A DNA stretch of 42,196 bases, from positions 1 through 42,196 of the forward strand of contig CAZOVB010000039.1 in the NCBI GenBank assembly GCA_964583095.1, in the 5' to 3' direction. Made by a program: the position numbers and the translations under genes. The DNA comes from CAZOVB01 sp964583095 (GTDB lineage Bacteria; Planctomycetota; Phycisphaerae; SM23-33). Position 1 is the stretch's first letter. Each line of letters opens with the position of its first letter. Shown here one piece after another: positions 17,073 to 26,700 of this stretch. The notes below the pieces were generated by a model. That model was given only the letters and a program-made list of their open reading frames with translations. It did not search any database and was not told where the DNA came from.

Positions 17073-18389
17073 ATGAAGTCGCAACAGGCCAATCGTGTCT
17101 CCCAGGCCCTGCAGGATGCCTTGGCCCAGGCCAGAACGAAAGGTGCCCAAGCAGCCAAGGTGTTTTTCTCCCGTAGGGAGTCCCAGAGTTGCGAATTCCA
17201 GGCCGGACGTCTCAAGAGCGTCGAGACCGAAGCCGACCGGGGCGCCGAGATTTCCGTCGTGGCCAGGGGGCGCCTTGGTCAGGCCGTCGCCACCCGGCTG
17301 GAGGATCTCGGCGAGGCACTCGATCGGGCCTTGGCCTTGGCCCAAGTGGGTCAGGAAGTCCACTTCGACGAGTATCCGCCCCCGCAGGAGCCTCCCGAGG
17401 TAGCGCGGTTCGATCAGCGTGTGGCGGATCTGACACGGGAGCAACTCATCGAGGAAAGCACCGCAGTGCTGGAGGCGATTGGCGAATACGATCTCGAGCT
17501 TCATCTGCTTGGCGGGGCGGGTCGAGAAACGCTCGAAGCCTGGCTGGCGACGTCCTCGGGCCTGGAGTATAGTTCCAGGCGAACCGGCTGGCATCTGTAT
17601 GGCCATGCCCAGAGAACCGAGCAGGACGATGTGCTTTTCTGCGGAGCTTCCCGTCACGGTCTGGAGCTTTCCGACCAGTTCCAGGCCGAGAAAGTCTCGG
17701 CGCGGGTGCTGGAAGATCTCCGCATGTCCCAGTCGATGGCCAAGCCTCCCAGGGGTAAGGTTCCGGTATTGTTCGGCCCCCGCGTGATGTCGTCGCTGAT
17801 CCGGGCGATCGGCATGGGTCTCAGCGGACGACGTGTGGCCAAGGGCGAATCTCCCCTGGCAGGCAAGCTCTCGGAGCGAATCGCCCACGAATCGCTGACC
17901 TTGATCGACGACCCTCTGACGGACTTCGCGGTCGGTGCCCGGGAGATCGACGATTGCGGTGTGCCCACCCGTCGGATGGCCGTGATCGAACAGGGAGTCT
18001 TGAAGAGTTATCTCTACGACTGGGATTCTGCCCACCTGGCCGGGGCCGAGGCGACCGGACACACCAACTGTGTTCTTACCAGTCCCGTTCTGAAGGCAGG
18101 CAGACATGAGCAGCAAGAACTGATCAGCGCGATGGGCGAGGGCCTGTTTGTTCGCAGCCTGGCCGGCTTTGGGCAGGGGAATATCATCAACGGGGATTTC
18201 GCTGCCAACGTCGCCCTGGGCTGGCGGATCGAGAACGGCCGCCTGACCGGACGGGTCAAGGACACGATGATCTCCGGGAACCTCTATGAGATCCTGCGGA
18301 ATCCCGTGCTTACCGCGCGCGAAGTCGATCCAGTCAATCGGATGCCGGCGACATTGCTCGAAGGCGTGACGGTCTCCGCCCGATCATAG
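17073..18389 (+). CDS. pmbA: TldE/PmbA family metalloprotease partner subunit
   Basis: A 438-residue non-catalytic partner of TldD. As expected for TldE/PmbA, no HExxxH is present. Family blocks include SCEFQAGRLKSVETEADRGAEISVV near the N-terminus, GKVPVLFGPRVMSSLIRAIGMGLSGR in the middle, and DDCGVPTRRMAVIEQGVLKSYLYD followed by GNIINGDFAANVALGWRIENGRLTGRVK at the end. Homology starts at the ATG at 17073, which follows GAAAGGAA. It forms a two-gene unit with tldD; the gap of 153 bases to the next gene suggests the unit ends here. Confidence 0.92.
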   Translation: MKSQQANRVSQALQDALAQARTKGAQAAKVFFSRRESQSCEFQAGRLKSVETEADRGAEISVVARGRLGQAVATRLEDLGEALDRALALAQVGQEVHFDEYPPPQEPPEVARFDQRVADLTREQLIEESTAVLEAIGEYDLELHLLGGAGRETLEAWLATSSGLEYSSRRTGWHLYGHAQRTEQDDVLFCGASRHGLELSDQFQAEKVSARVLEDLRMSQSMAKPPRGKVPVLFGPRVMSSLIRAIGMGLSGRRVAKGESPLAGKLSERIAHESLTLIDDPLTDFAVGAREIDDCGVPTRRMAVIEQGVLKSYLYDWDSAHLAGAEATGHTNCVLTSPVLKAGRHEQQELISAMGEGLFVRSLAGFGQGNIINGDFAANVALGWRIENGRLTGRVKDTMISGNLYEILRNPVLTAREVDPVNRMPATLLEGVTVSARS

Positions 18390-18542
18390 GGATCCGCGGG
18401 CCCCGAAGAAAAGCGTCGCTTGGAAGTGTCAATATTTCTCACTTTCGCCCGGTTTTGCTATGGGTCCGAGGGGGCCTCGTTTAGAATCAGGTGTGACGTT
18501 TGCCCCGTTTCCCCAGTGCCACTGCCCCACGGAAGTGAGAAG

Positions 18543-21500
18543 ATGATACGCAATCGCAAAGCCATTCTCCCGGTGATCGCTGCAAGTATTGCCTTTTTTG
18601 TCGCCCTGTCCGCCCGCGGCGGCGACTGGTCCGATGCGCGCGGAGGCGGTGACCGGGACTACACATCGGATGAGACGGCCTCTTTTCCCCTTCAGGAAGC
18701 TTGGCGCTACCAGGCCGCCCGGAAGCCGGCCCCGGCCTACACCGATTCGGTCTTCACCGGAAGAAAGCTCTTCAACTCCCGCCTGGAAAGCTTCTACTTC
18801 GACGGGGCGTTTCCTACCGAGGTGGCCGACTTCGATTACTCCTTTCAGCCGGTAGTCTGCGGCGGGAAGCTCTTCTGGGGCTCTTCCAGCGAGGAAGCCC
18901 TGTTCTGTCTCGATGCCGCCACCGGAAAGACCCGGTGGGTTTTCTACGCCAACGGCCCGATCCGTATGGCGCCGCTTTGCCGCGAAGACCGCGTGTACTT
19001 CGGCAGTGACGACGGGTTCGTCTACTGCCTCAAGGCCCAGGATGGCCGGCAGGTATGGAAGACGCGCATAGGGCCTGACGCCTCGGCCACCGTGGGCAAC
19101 GGCAAGTTGATTTCCGCCTGGCCTGTGCGAGGGGGGCTTACCTTCCACAACAACATGATCTACTGCGCCGCTGGCATCTTCCCGACCGAGGGCGTCTACG
19201 TCGCGGCGCTGGATGCCGATGACGGCAAGAAACTGATTCACCGCCGCACGCCCCATGCCGCGTCGGGCCAGTCGCTGATTGTCGACCACAAGCTTTGGAT
19301 CCCCGAGCATCGCATCGCGCCGGTCGCGTATGAACTCAGTGACGGCTTAGCCCAGGAGATGGAGCAGATTCCGGTCATCCGGGGAGCAGGGGGTTCGCGC
19401 ACGTGGAGGCTGGATGGCATGGCGGTTTACGGCCCCAGCGAGTCCGGCTATATTTCCATCCGGATCAGTCCCGAAGACTTCGGGAACGTCCGGGTGGGCC
19501 ATGGGGGCGCGGCAAAGAACCAGCTTCCCCCGGGTGTATTTACGGCGGTGGCGGCCCATCGCGCCCTGGCTAATGACCAGGCCATGCTGCTGCTTCGCCA
19601 CGACGAGCTTCGCGGGGTCAAGATCGAAGACTTCCGAGGCCTGGTCCAACGGCGCGCCCGGGAGATCGAGGACGCGGAGAAAGACCGCGCCGGCAAGAAG
19701 GGCTCCCTCTTTGGTCGGTACAAGATCCCGATCGCCCTGGGAAGCATCGACAAGGGAATCGCCGGGAAGATCCAGGAGGCCTCGGCCTGGCAGAGGACCC
19801 TTGGCCAAGACGAGCGGTACTACAGCGCCATTGCGACGCGGAACGCTTTCATCCTTGGAGGCAAGGGCAAGGTGCTCGCGCTGGAGCCTCTCAGCGGCAA
19901 AGAGCTTTGGCAGGGAAAGGTCCAGGGCAATGCCCACAGCTTGGCCTTCGCCGGGGGCAGGCTTTACGTCGGGACCGATCAGGGCGTGATCCACTGTTTC
20001 CAGCCTGGCCGGGAGGGCGGCGGGGTCTTGCAGACGGGCCCTGCAATTCCGACTGAAGCAAAGCAGATTCCTGAAGACGACTCGTCTTTTGCCCGGAAAG
20101 CCCTGGACGATGCCGGCCGGAAGAAGGGCTTTTGCATCCTGCTGGGATCGGAACTGAAGGACGAGGCCCGGGCGCTGGCTCGCAGTTCGGAGATGTCGGT
20201 TGTGGTCGTGGAAGACGATCCGCGGGCGGCCAGGCGGCTCAAAGAAGACTTCCACTCCCTGGGCCTGCTCGGGGGCAATCTGTTCGTCCGTATCGAGGCC
20301 AATGGATTCAAGTACCCGATGGGCGCAGCAAATCTTCTTGTGGTCGGGCCCGAGACGCCTTTTTCGCCCGAGCAGTACCTGTCTCTCGTGCAGCCCTATG
20401 GCGGGGTGCTTCTGACCCGCAGGGAGCTTGCCGATCCACAGGCCAAGGAATATCAGCTTACAGAAGAAGACCCGCGCGACGGGTGGAATGTATACAGGCG
20501 CGGCACGCCCGAGGGGTTCGGCCAGTGGGCATCGGCCACGGGGGACCCGGGCAACAGCATGTGCACGGGCGAAGCGCTCATCAAGGATGGCCCGTTCCGG
20601 ATCCAGTGGTTTGGCCGACCTTACGCGCCGCGTTCCCCCGACCGCCACTACGTGCCCCAGACGCCGCTTTTCAAGGACGGCATCCTCTACTATTTCGGCA
20701 TGCATCACGACCTGATGGGCATCGACGCCTACAACGGGACGATTCTCTGGCAGGTGGAGGGGCTGGCCTTTCGGTACATGGCCAGTCACAATCCCTCGCC
20801 GGCCTGTTGCGGTGACCGGAAGGAGATCTTCGCCGTTTCCCAAGACAAATGTTTCCAGATCGACGGCATTACCGGCCGGAAAAAGAAAACCTGGCAGGGG
20901 GTCACGCAAGGCTACGACTGGGGGTACGTCGGCGTGGTCGAGGGCAAACTTATCGGATCCAGCCAGGGCAAACTGGTCGGGTCGGTTGCCGCACACGAGC
21001 GCAGCCGCGAGGCGCGCGGAATCCGTCAGGTGGCTACGAACTTCAGCAGCATGCCGGCGGTGAGTCACAATCTGTTCGCCTTTGATCTGGAGACCGGCAA
21101 GCAGCTCTGGAGATACGATGAGGGGGTCATCGTCAGCAACAGCATCTGCTACGGGCAAGGGAAGGTCTTCTTTCTCCAGAGCGACAATGCGGTGGCTCGC
21201 GGCGACAAGCGCGGACTGATCCAACTGAGCGACTTTCTGAGGACCGACGACCGGGGCCAGGCCGAACTGGTCGCCCTGGACCTTTCCACGGGCAAGGTGG
21301 CCTGGAAAAAGAAATTCGTCTCCCCCTTCGGGCGGGACTGGCTGGTCTACCTCACCTATGCAGACGGGACGCTTCTGGTGACGCACACCGGCTATCCTCC
21401 GACCGACGAGGGCAAGTACCACAAGAGCTACCGCTACGAAAGCCTCTCGCCTGAAACCGGAAAGTCCAACTGGGAAACGCTGGTCAAGTCCACGACTTCG

Positions 21501-21917
21501 CGAATTCGTGCGGGGCTGAGCTTTGCGAAGAACACCCTCTCGGCCCGACCGATCGTGGTAGGCGAGCGGTTCTACCTGTTCGCGACGCTGCCGGGGCAAG
21601 ACGGCGGAAAGATCGCCACGGCGTATGATCTCAAGACGGTCAGGCAGCTTTCCGAACCTGTCGAGGCCGGCACGAACGACAAGGGTTGCTCGACGGCCCT
21701 GGCGTCAAACCACGCCTTCTACTACCGCGACTGGCACCACGCAGCCTTGCCGCTGGAAGCCAAGAAAAACTACAAGCTCACCGGTGTGACGCGTCCGTCC
21801 TGCTGGCCCAACACGCTGCCGGTGGGCGGGCTGATCCTCGCTCCGGAGGGGGCGGCGGCCTGTTCCTGCGGGTTCCAATACCAGATGTCTTTCGCGCTGG
21901 CCCCGGCCGGCAAGTGA
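18543..21917 (+). CDS. Secreted PQQ-like beta-propeller protein with embedded methyltransferase-like domain
   Basis: A 1,124-residue exported protein with a signal peptide (MIRNRKAILPVIAASIAFFV, cleavage near ARGGD). The N-terminal half carries PQQ/quinoprotein-like blades such as LFCLDAATGKTRWVF, VYCLKAQDGRQVWKTR and VLALEPLSGKELWQGK. More blades follow in the C-terminal half (MGIDAYNGTILWQV, FAFDLETGKQLWRYD, VALDLSTGKVAWKK), ending in a Cys-rich GAAACSCGFQYQMSFAL block. Between them, at about residues 515-630, lies a Rossmann-like segment: GFCILLGSELKDEA, then MSVVVVEDDPRAARRLKED, NLLVVGPE and PYGGVLL. It resembles a class I methyltransferase core whose glycine-rich SAM loop has degenerated. 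The upstream in-frame extension is not used because the ATG at 18543 begins the signal peptide and follows GTGAGAAG. It is probably co-transcribed with the sulfatase 52 bp downstream. Confidence 0.87.
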   Translation: MIRNRKAILPVIAASIAFFVALSARGGDWSDARGGGDRDYTSDETASFPLQEAWRYQAARKPAPAYTDSVFTGRKLFNSRLESFYFDGAFPTEVADFDYSFQPVVCGGKLFWGSSSEEALFCLDAATGKTRWVFYANGPIRMAPLCREDRVYFGSDDGFVYCLKAQDGRQVWKTRIGPDASATVGNGKLISAWPVRGGLTFHNNMIYCAAGIFPTEGVYVAALDADDGKKLIHRRTPHAASGQSLIVDHKLWIPEHRIAPVAYELSDGLAQEMEQIPVIRGAGGSRTWRLDGMAVYGPSESGYISIRISPEDFGNVRVGHGGAAKNQLPPGVFTAVAAHRALANDQAMLLLRHDELRGVKIEDFRGLVQRRAREIEDAEKDRAGKKGSLFGRYKIPIALGSIDKGIAGKIQEASAWQRTLGQDERYYSAIATRNAFILGGKGKVLALEPLSGKELWQGKVQGNAHSLAFAGGRLYVGTDQGVIHCFQPGREGGGVLQTGPAIPTEAKQIPEDDSSFARKALDDAGRKKGFCILLGSELKDEARALARSSEMSVVVVEDDPRAARRLKEDFHSLGLLGGNLFVRIEANGFKYPMGAANLLVVGPETPFSPEQYLSLVQPYGGVLLTRRELADPQAKEYQLTEEDPRDGWNVYRRGTPEGFGQWASATGDPGNSMCTGEALIKDGPFRIQWFGRPYAPRSPDRHYVPQTPLFKDGILYYFGMHHDLMGIDAYNGTILWQVEGLAFRYMASHNPSPACCGDRKEIFAVSQDKCFQIDGITGRKKKTWQGVTQGYDWGYVGVVEGKLIGSSQGKLVGSVAAHERSREARGIRQVATNFSSMPAVSHNLFAFDLETGKQLWRYDEGVIVSNSICYGQGKVFFLQSDNAVARGDKRGLIQLSDFLRTDDRGQAELVALDLSTGKVAWKKKFVSPFGRDWLVYLTYADGTLLVTHTGYPPTDEGKYHKSYRYESLSPETGKSNWETLVKSTTSRIRAGLSFAKNTLSARPIVVGERFYLFATLPGQDGGKIATAYDLKTVRQLSEPVEAGTNDKGCSTALASNHAFYYRDWHHAALPLEAKKNYKLTGVTRPSCWPNTLPVGGLILAPEGAAACSCGFQYQMSFALAPAGK

Positions 21918-21969
21918 GGCCCGGCGCGGCCTTGCAGCCCTGATCCCAACTTGAAGCAAAGGAAGCAGC

Positions 21970-23685
21970 ATGAAGCAGACGACCTCTCGACGTGAGTTTC
22001 TCAAGGGTTCCCTGATCGCCGGCTCAGCGGCCATGCTCGGAGCAGGCTGTTCGAGCCTGACCAGCCTGTCGGATCGGCCAGGCGGCGGCAAGCGCCCCAA
22101 CATCGTGATCATCTTTTCGGATGACGCGACGCCGGCCTACCACAGTTGCTATGGAGGCAGGACGCCCACGCCCGCCATCGACAATATCGCGGCCGAGGGA
22201 GCGAAGTTCACACAGGCCTACTGCGTTTCTTCCTTGTGCTGTCCCTCGCGTCACACGATGGTCACCGGCCAATACCCCGGCCACGATCCGCTTCTCATCG
22301 AAGGTACCCCCCAGGGGGAGCCCTACCCCGTGGTGCAAAACGTCAATATCACCCCGCGTGTGCCTTCCATCGGGCGAATGTTCAGCCAGGCCGGTTATCG
22401 CACCGGTTTTCTGGGCAAGTGGCACAACAACTGGAAGATCAAGGAAGCCTATCCGGAATTCGAGATCATCCCCAACAGCGCAGATCCGGACGACCCGAAG
22501 GTCGACAAGGCCCTGCGGAAGCAGCAGGAGTTGTATTCCCGGTTCATCAAGGACAACGCCGGCTTCGATCACGTTTCGCACGTGATCATGGCCAACCACG
22601 TCTGGCTGCCGGGCAAGCTCAAGACCCACAACGTGGAGTGGATGACCCAGGGCGCACTGGATTTCATCGACGAATCGGCCAAGGGCGACGAGCCGTTCCT
22701 GCTGTACCTGGCCGACACGGTGATCCATTCGCCCAATACCATCGACATCGTCAACCACGATCCGCGCTACACCCCGGGAGGCAAGCTGGACAAGGCTCCC
22801 ACGTGTCACCCGCCTCGGAAATCCGTCCTGGAGCGCGTGAAGGAGGCGAACCTGCCAACCGAAGATCCCTTCGGCGGGTTCCATGCCGGGATGATCATGC
22901 TCGACGACCAGGTTCGGGCGATTTGGCAGAAGCTCAAGGATCTGGGAATCGAGGAGGACACCATCGTCGTCTATGCCTCCGACAACGGGATGTACGGCAA
23001 GGGTTCTGCCTATGTTACGGGCAATCACGAGGCCATGCTGATGAAGTGGCCCGGGACAATTCGCCCCGGAAGCGTGGTCAAGCAGCCGGTATCGTTTGTG
23101 GACGTGGCTGCGACCCTGGTTGCCGCGACCGGGATCGAGACCCCCCGGCAGGATCGGCTCGACGGCATTGACATTTTGCCGGCGGTGGTCGAGGGCAAGA
23201 AGCTCCCCCGCGATTCGGTGTACATGGAACTGGGCTACACGCGGGCTCTGCTCAAGGGCAAGTACCAGTACGTCGCCTTCCGCCTGCCGTCCGAGAAACT
23301 CCGTGAAATGGAAGAGGGGAAGGCGGATGTGGCCCTTGATCACTGGGGCGTGACGTCCAAGGGCTTTACCCGGATGAACGCGCCGTACAAGCCGGCGTTC
23401 TTTGAAGCGGACCAGCTTTACGATGTCGAGGCGGATTATTTCCAGCGCAGGAACCTGGCCGACGATCCGGCCTATGCTTCCGTGCTGGCAGAGATGAAGA
23501 AGGAACTGGCCGGCCACCTGAAGCAGTTCGATCGGCCCTTCCCGCTGGAGGTGCCCGCGTTCATGAAGACCGACCGATACCGGAAACTCGTTGCCGCCCG
23601 AATAGAGAGGATCAACAGCAAGGGATCCGGCAGGGACTACGACGAAGAGAAGGTCTTCAATATGAACCTTCCGGTTCCGAGCTGA
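21970..23685 (+). CDS. Tat-exported lipoprotein-type sulfatase
   Basis: A 571-residue type I sulfatase predicted to hydrolyse sulfate esters outside the cytoplasm. The N-terminus has a twin-arginine motif SRREFLKG followed by a hydrophobic stretch and LGAGC (Cys27), suggesting a Tat-exported lipoprotein. The sulfatase core starts at RPNIVIIFSDDATP, with metal-binding D51 and D52. The formylglycine site is C90-C91-P-S-R (CxPSR), and a typical C-terminal VVYASDNGMYGKGSAY block follows. The modifying enzyme FGE/anSME is not in this window. The ATG follows AGGAAGCAGC. It lies 52 bases after the PQQ-like propeller gene and likely shares its transcript. A strong hairpin follows at 23711-23760. The substrate cannot be read from sequence. 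Confidence 0.93.
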   Translation: MKQTTSRREFLKGSLIAGSAAMLGAGCSSLTSLSDRPGGGKRPNIVIIFSDDATPAYHSCYGGRTPTPAIDNIAAEGAKFTQAYCVSSLCCPSRHTMVTGQYPGHDPLLIEGTPQGEPYPVVQNVNITPRVPSIGRMFSQAGYRTGFLGKWHNNWKIKEAYPEFEIIPNSADPDDPKVDKALRKQQELYSRFIKDNAGFDHVSHVIMANHVWLPGKLKTHNVEWMTQGALDFIDESAKGDEPFLLYLADTVIHSPNTIDIVNHDPRYTPGGKLDKAPTCHPPRKSVLERVKEANLPTEDPFGGFHAGMIMLDDQVRAIWQKLKDLGIEEDTIVVYASDNGMYGKGSAYVTGNHEAMLMKWPGTIRPGSVVKQPVSFVDVAATLVAATGIETPRQDRLDGIDILPAVVEGKKLPRDSVYMELGYTRALLKGKYQYVAFRLPSEKLREMEEGKADVALDHWGVTSKGFTRMNAPYKPAFFEADQLYDVEADYFQRRNLADDPAYASVLAEMKKELAGHLKQFDRPFPLEVPAFMKTDRYRKLVAARIERINSKGSGRDYDEEKVFNMNLPVPS

Positions 23686-23710
23686 GCTGCTCGGCGAAGA
23701 GGTACTCCAA

Positions 23711-23760
23711 CCGACACAGATCCCAGGCCTTTGCGACAGAGGCCCGGGATCTTCTGTCGG
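23711..23760. terminator. Long hairpin between convergent genes, likely bidirectional terminator
   Basis: The stem has CCGACA/TGTCGG at the base, AGATCCC/GGGATCT in the middle, one mismatch, and GGCC/GGCC at the top, with an 11-base loop. It lies between the ends of the sulfatase (+) and the giant gene (-), where a two-way terminator is expected. Neither side has a run of T residues, so termination may need another factor or the element may instead protect 3' ends. Confidence 0.6.
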
Positions 23761-23776
23761 CTCATCGCCCCGACGG

Positions 23777-26700
23777 CTACCGGAGCCTTCCGGCCTCTTT
23801 CAGGTTGATCAGCCCTTGCTGGTAGGCGTTCTGTACCCATCGGCTCCACCGGGCGGTCCCGTCGGGCTGGGCAAGCAGTTGCTCTCTCAGGTCGGAGAAG
23901 ACCTTGTTTCGGGCCTCTCGGAACGTTGCGCCCGAAATCTTGCCCTTGCCCAGGGATGAGTTGATCGTGCGGATGGACTGGTCGGCCCAGTCGGCCCGGC
24001 CTGCGTTGCGGAGTTGGTCCAGGTTCTTTGTCAGCGTGGCTGTGCCGGCGGCGCGGAAGGCGTTTCCGGCGGTCTTCTCGACGCCTTCGAAGAAATCAGC
24101 GGCCATGTCGCTGACCTTCTGGGGCGAAAGACCGTTGGCTGCCAGCATGGCCGCGGCCTTTTCCGCACTGATCTTGCCCGAGCCGGCCTGCCTGAACACA
24201 TCCATGCCGACCTGGAGCTTGCCGGGCACGGCCACTTTCGGGTCCAGCCCGTACTGCTTGATGCGCGCGATGACCATGTCGTCGAACTGCTTATGGCTCT
24301 GTCGCATGCCCTCGACCATGTTGCGTGACTGCTGAATGGGGTCGGAGGCGTGGGCGGCCCGTTCGAACCACTCATTGGACTTGTGCTTCATCGTGTCGCG
24401 CAGATCTTCGATGCGCGTGATGGTGGAGGGATCGTTGCCCTGGTTGAAGAACCGGCTCAGCTCAACCTCGCCGACGTTGTAGGCTTCCAGGTCCATGCTG
24501 CTGGTGACGGCCTGGTCCATGTTGGTGTTGAAGTGGTCGACGGCCTTGTGATCGGGCAGCCCGTTGGCCAGGCGCGGAACGTCGTCGGCATTCATGGCCG
24601 CCCGGTAGAACTCCTGCTGGTAGATCCGCCGGGACAGGTCGTGGTGGATTTCGCCGACCATGATCTTGGTTCCGTCGGGCGCGTTGGCATAGACGAAGTA
24701 CGTTACGTCGCGGTCGCGACCGACCTTGACGCCCCGTCGAGGCCGGGTGATGAACATCGGCTCGACGGTGACATTGTCCACCTGGACGCCCATCCGCTCC
24801 AGGGCTTCCCGGTTGCGCTGAACGGACTGGTTGACCTGGTCGCGGAGCTTGCGAAGCTGTCCCGGCTCCACACCCAACTGCTGGGCGATCCGGTTGAACT
24901 TGACATCGTCGCCCTGCTTGAGCACCTGCTGGAGGCGGGCGCCGGTGATCTTGTCGGCCTGGTCGTACCAACCCTTGACAGTCGTGTTGAACTTGACCTT
25001 CGTCGCATCATCGGCCACTTCGTTGATGATTCGCTGGAAGGTCTTGTTGGATTGGCCCTGGCGGGCGAGTTGTCGGATGGCATCGGGGTCCGAGGCGTCC
25101 TGGAATCGCTGGAGAAGCGCCTTGGCCGTGCCTTCATCGCGGGCCATCCGCCGGGCAGCATCAATTCCCTTGGCTGTGGATTCGAAGACTTCGCCGGCCT
25201 GCTGGGCGGCCTTGCCGGCCCGCCAGAAGTCCAGCCGTCGCTGCTTGGTCAGGACCTGCGTGACGGTGTCTACGGCCGAGCCGGTCAGCTCCGAGGCGCG
25301 CGGGAACGTGCGTTTCATGAAGTCCGTGCCGACCTCGCCGGCAGCGGCAGAGAAGCGATAGAGTCCGTCGGCGGCTCGGCGGACAGCGGCGGAACGTTTG
25401 TAGGCCTGTTCCATGCCACGAACGCCGATCGATCCGGCGCCGCGCAGGAACCGCTCGAACGCTCCGACTTTCCGATCGGCCAGCATGGTTCGCCCCGCCA
25501 GGGCGGCGTAGACGTCGAGCAATTCGCCTGCCACCGCGGCCGGGGGGAAGAAGACTCCCGCCACGGCAAGAGAACTTTCCACGACGTCTTCGGCCAGTTG
25601 CTGTGAAGCGTTTACGGTTTCGATGGCCGCCTGGGCGTGCTCCTGCAGGGCCTGGTCAAACTTGCCCATCGCATCGGCCCGGGCGGAGAGGCCCTTGGCA
25701 ATCAGGCTCGGATCTCCCGAAGCCAGAAGCCGCAGCCAGAACATCTGTGTGTTCTTTCGCATCTTCTCCCGCCAGGCCTTGCGGGCCTCTGGGTCGTCGG
25801 GTGGCATGGCCTTGAAGCCCAAAGATTGCCAGAAGTCCGGCAGGGGGCCCGCCTGTTCGAGGCGCCCCGCGCGGGAAAGCAGAAGATCACGGAACTTCTC
25901 GAGCTTGCTGGTGTCAATCCCGCGCCTGCGCAGGTGGTCCAGGAGTTTCTTCTCCAGCCGACGGTATTCCTCGCTGTCGGGCGGATACTTGCTCAGGTCC
26001 AGCTTCCGAAGCCAATCGGGCAGCTTGAAGCGCGTGCTGATTTTCGGGCGGTTCGGGCAGTACCAGTCCTTGTGGTGGCGGTGAACGCTGATGCCCCCTG
26101 CCACACGCCCGCTTCGGGAGATGGCCGCTCCTATCGGTGCCAGAAAGTATACCGTTTGCCCGTCCCGGGCAGAGGGGATAAAGGGCAGGCGGATTTGTAC
26201 CCCGGCAGGGGCGTCGAGTGTCTCGGCCTCGGTGGCCTGTTCAGCCAGCGGAACGAATACCTGGTCGGCCGATCCAAACGGGTCGAATGTCGTTCCCGGG
26301 CCGATATCGCTGGGCGCCCAGAGGGGTGTCGCTGTGTCGGCCGCCGTCGGGGCCTCGTCCTGCGCAGGCTGAACGGTGCAGGTTGCCTCCACCTGCGCCA
26401 GGCCTCGCAGGGCCCGTGCATCCAGGGCCACCGCTTCGATCCTGCAGGGGCCAAAGGGCAGGTCCAAATCGGCGATGCCCTTGTTCGAGTCCAGAACCAC
26501 CGGCTGCCAGGGCTGGCCTGCAACGCGTACGGCTGCAAGCTCGACACCCTCAGAGACGGAGATCTCGGCGCGAATCGAACGGCTTTCCAGGCGGGCTCCC
26601 GGCGCGGGTGCATCAATTCTCACCGTAGGGGCTTCTGCCTTCACGTCCACCTTGACTGCCTTTTCCACGCGATTTCCTGCCCCATCCAGCGCGCGGAACG

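Noticed and set aside
19347..21599. 750-residue minus-strand frame opposite the PQQ-like gene
   Set aside because: It has no domain or start signal, and the plus strand carries clear propeller repeats throughout.
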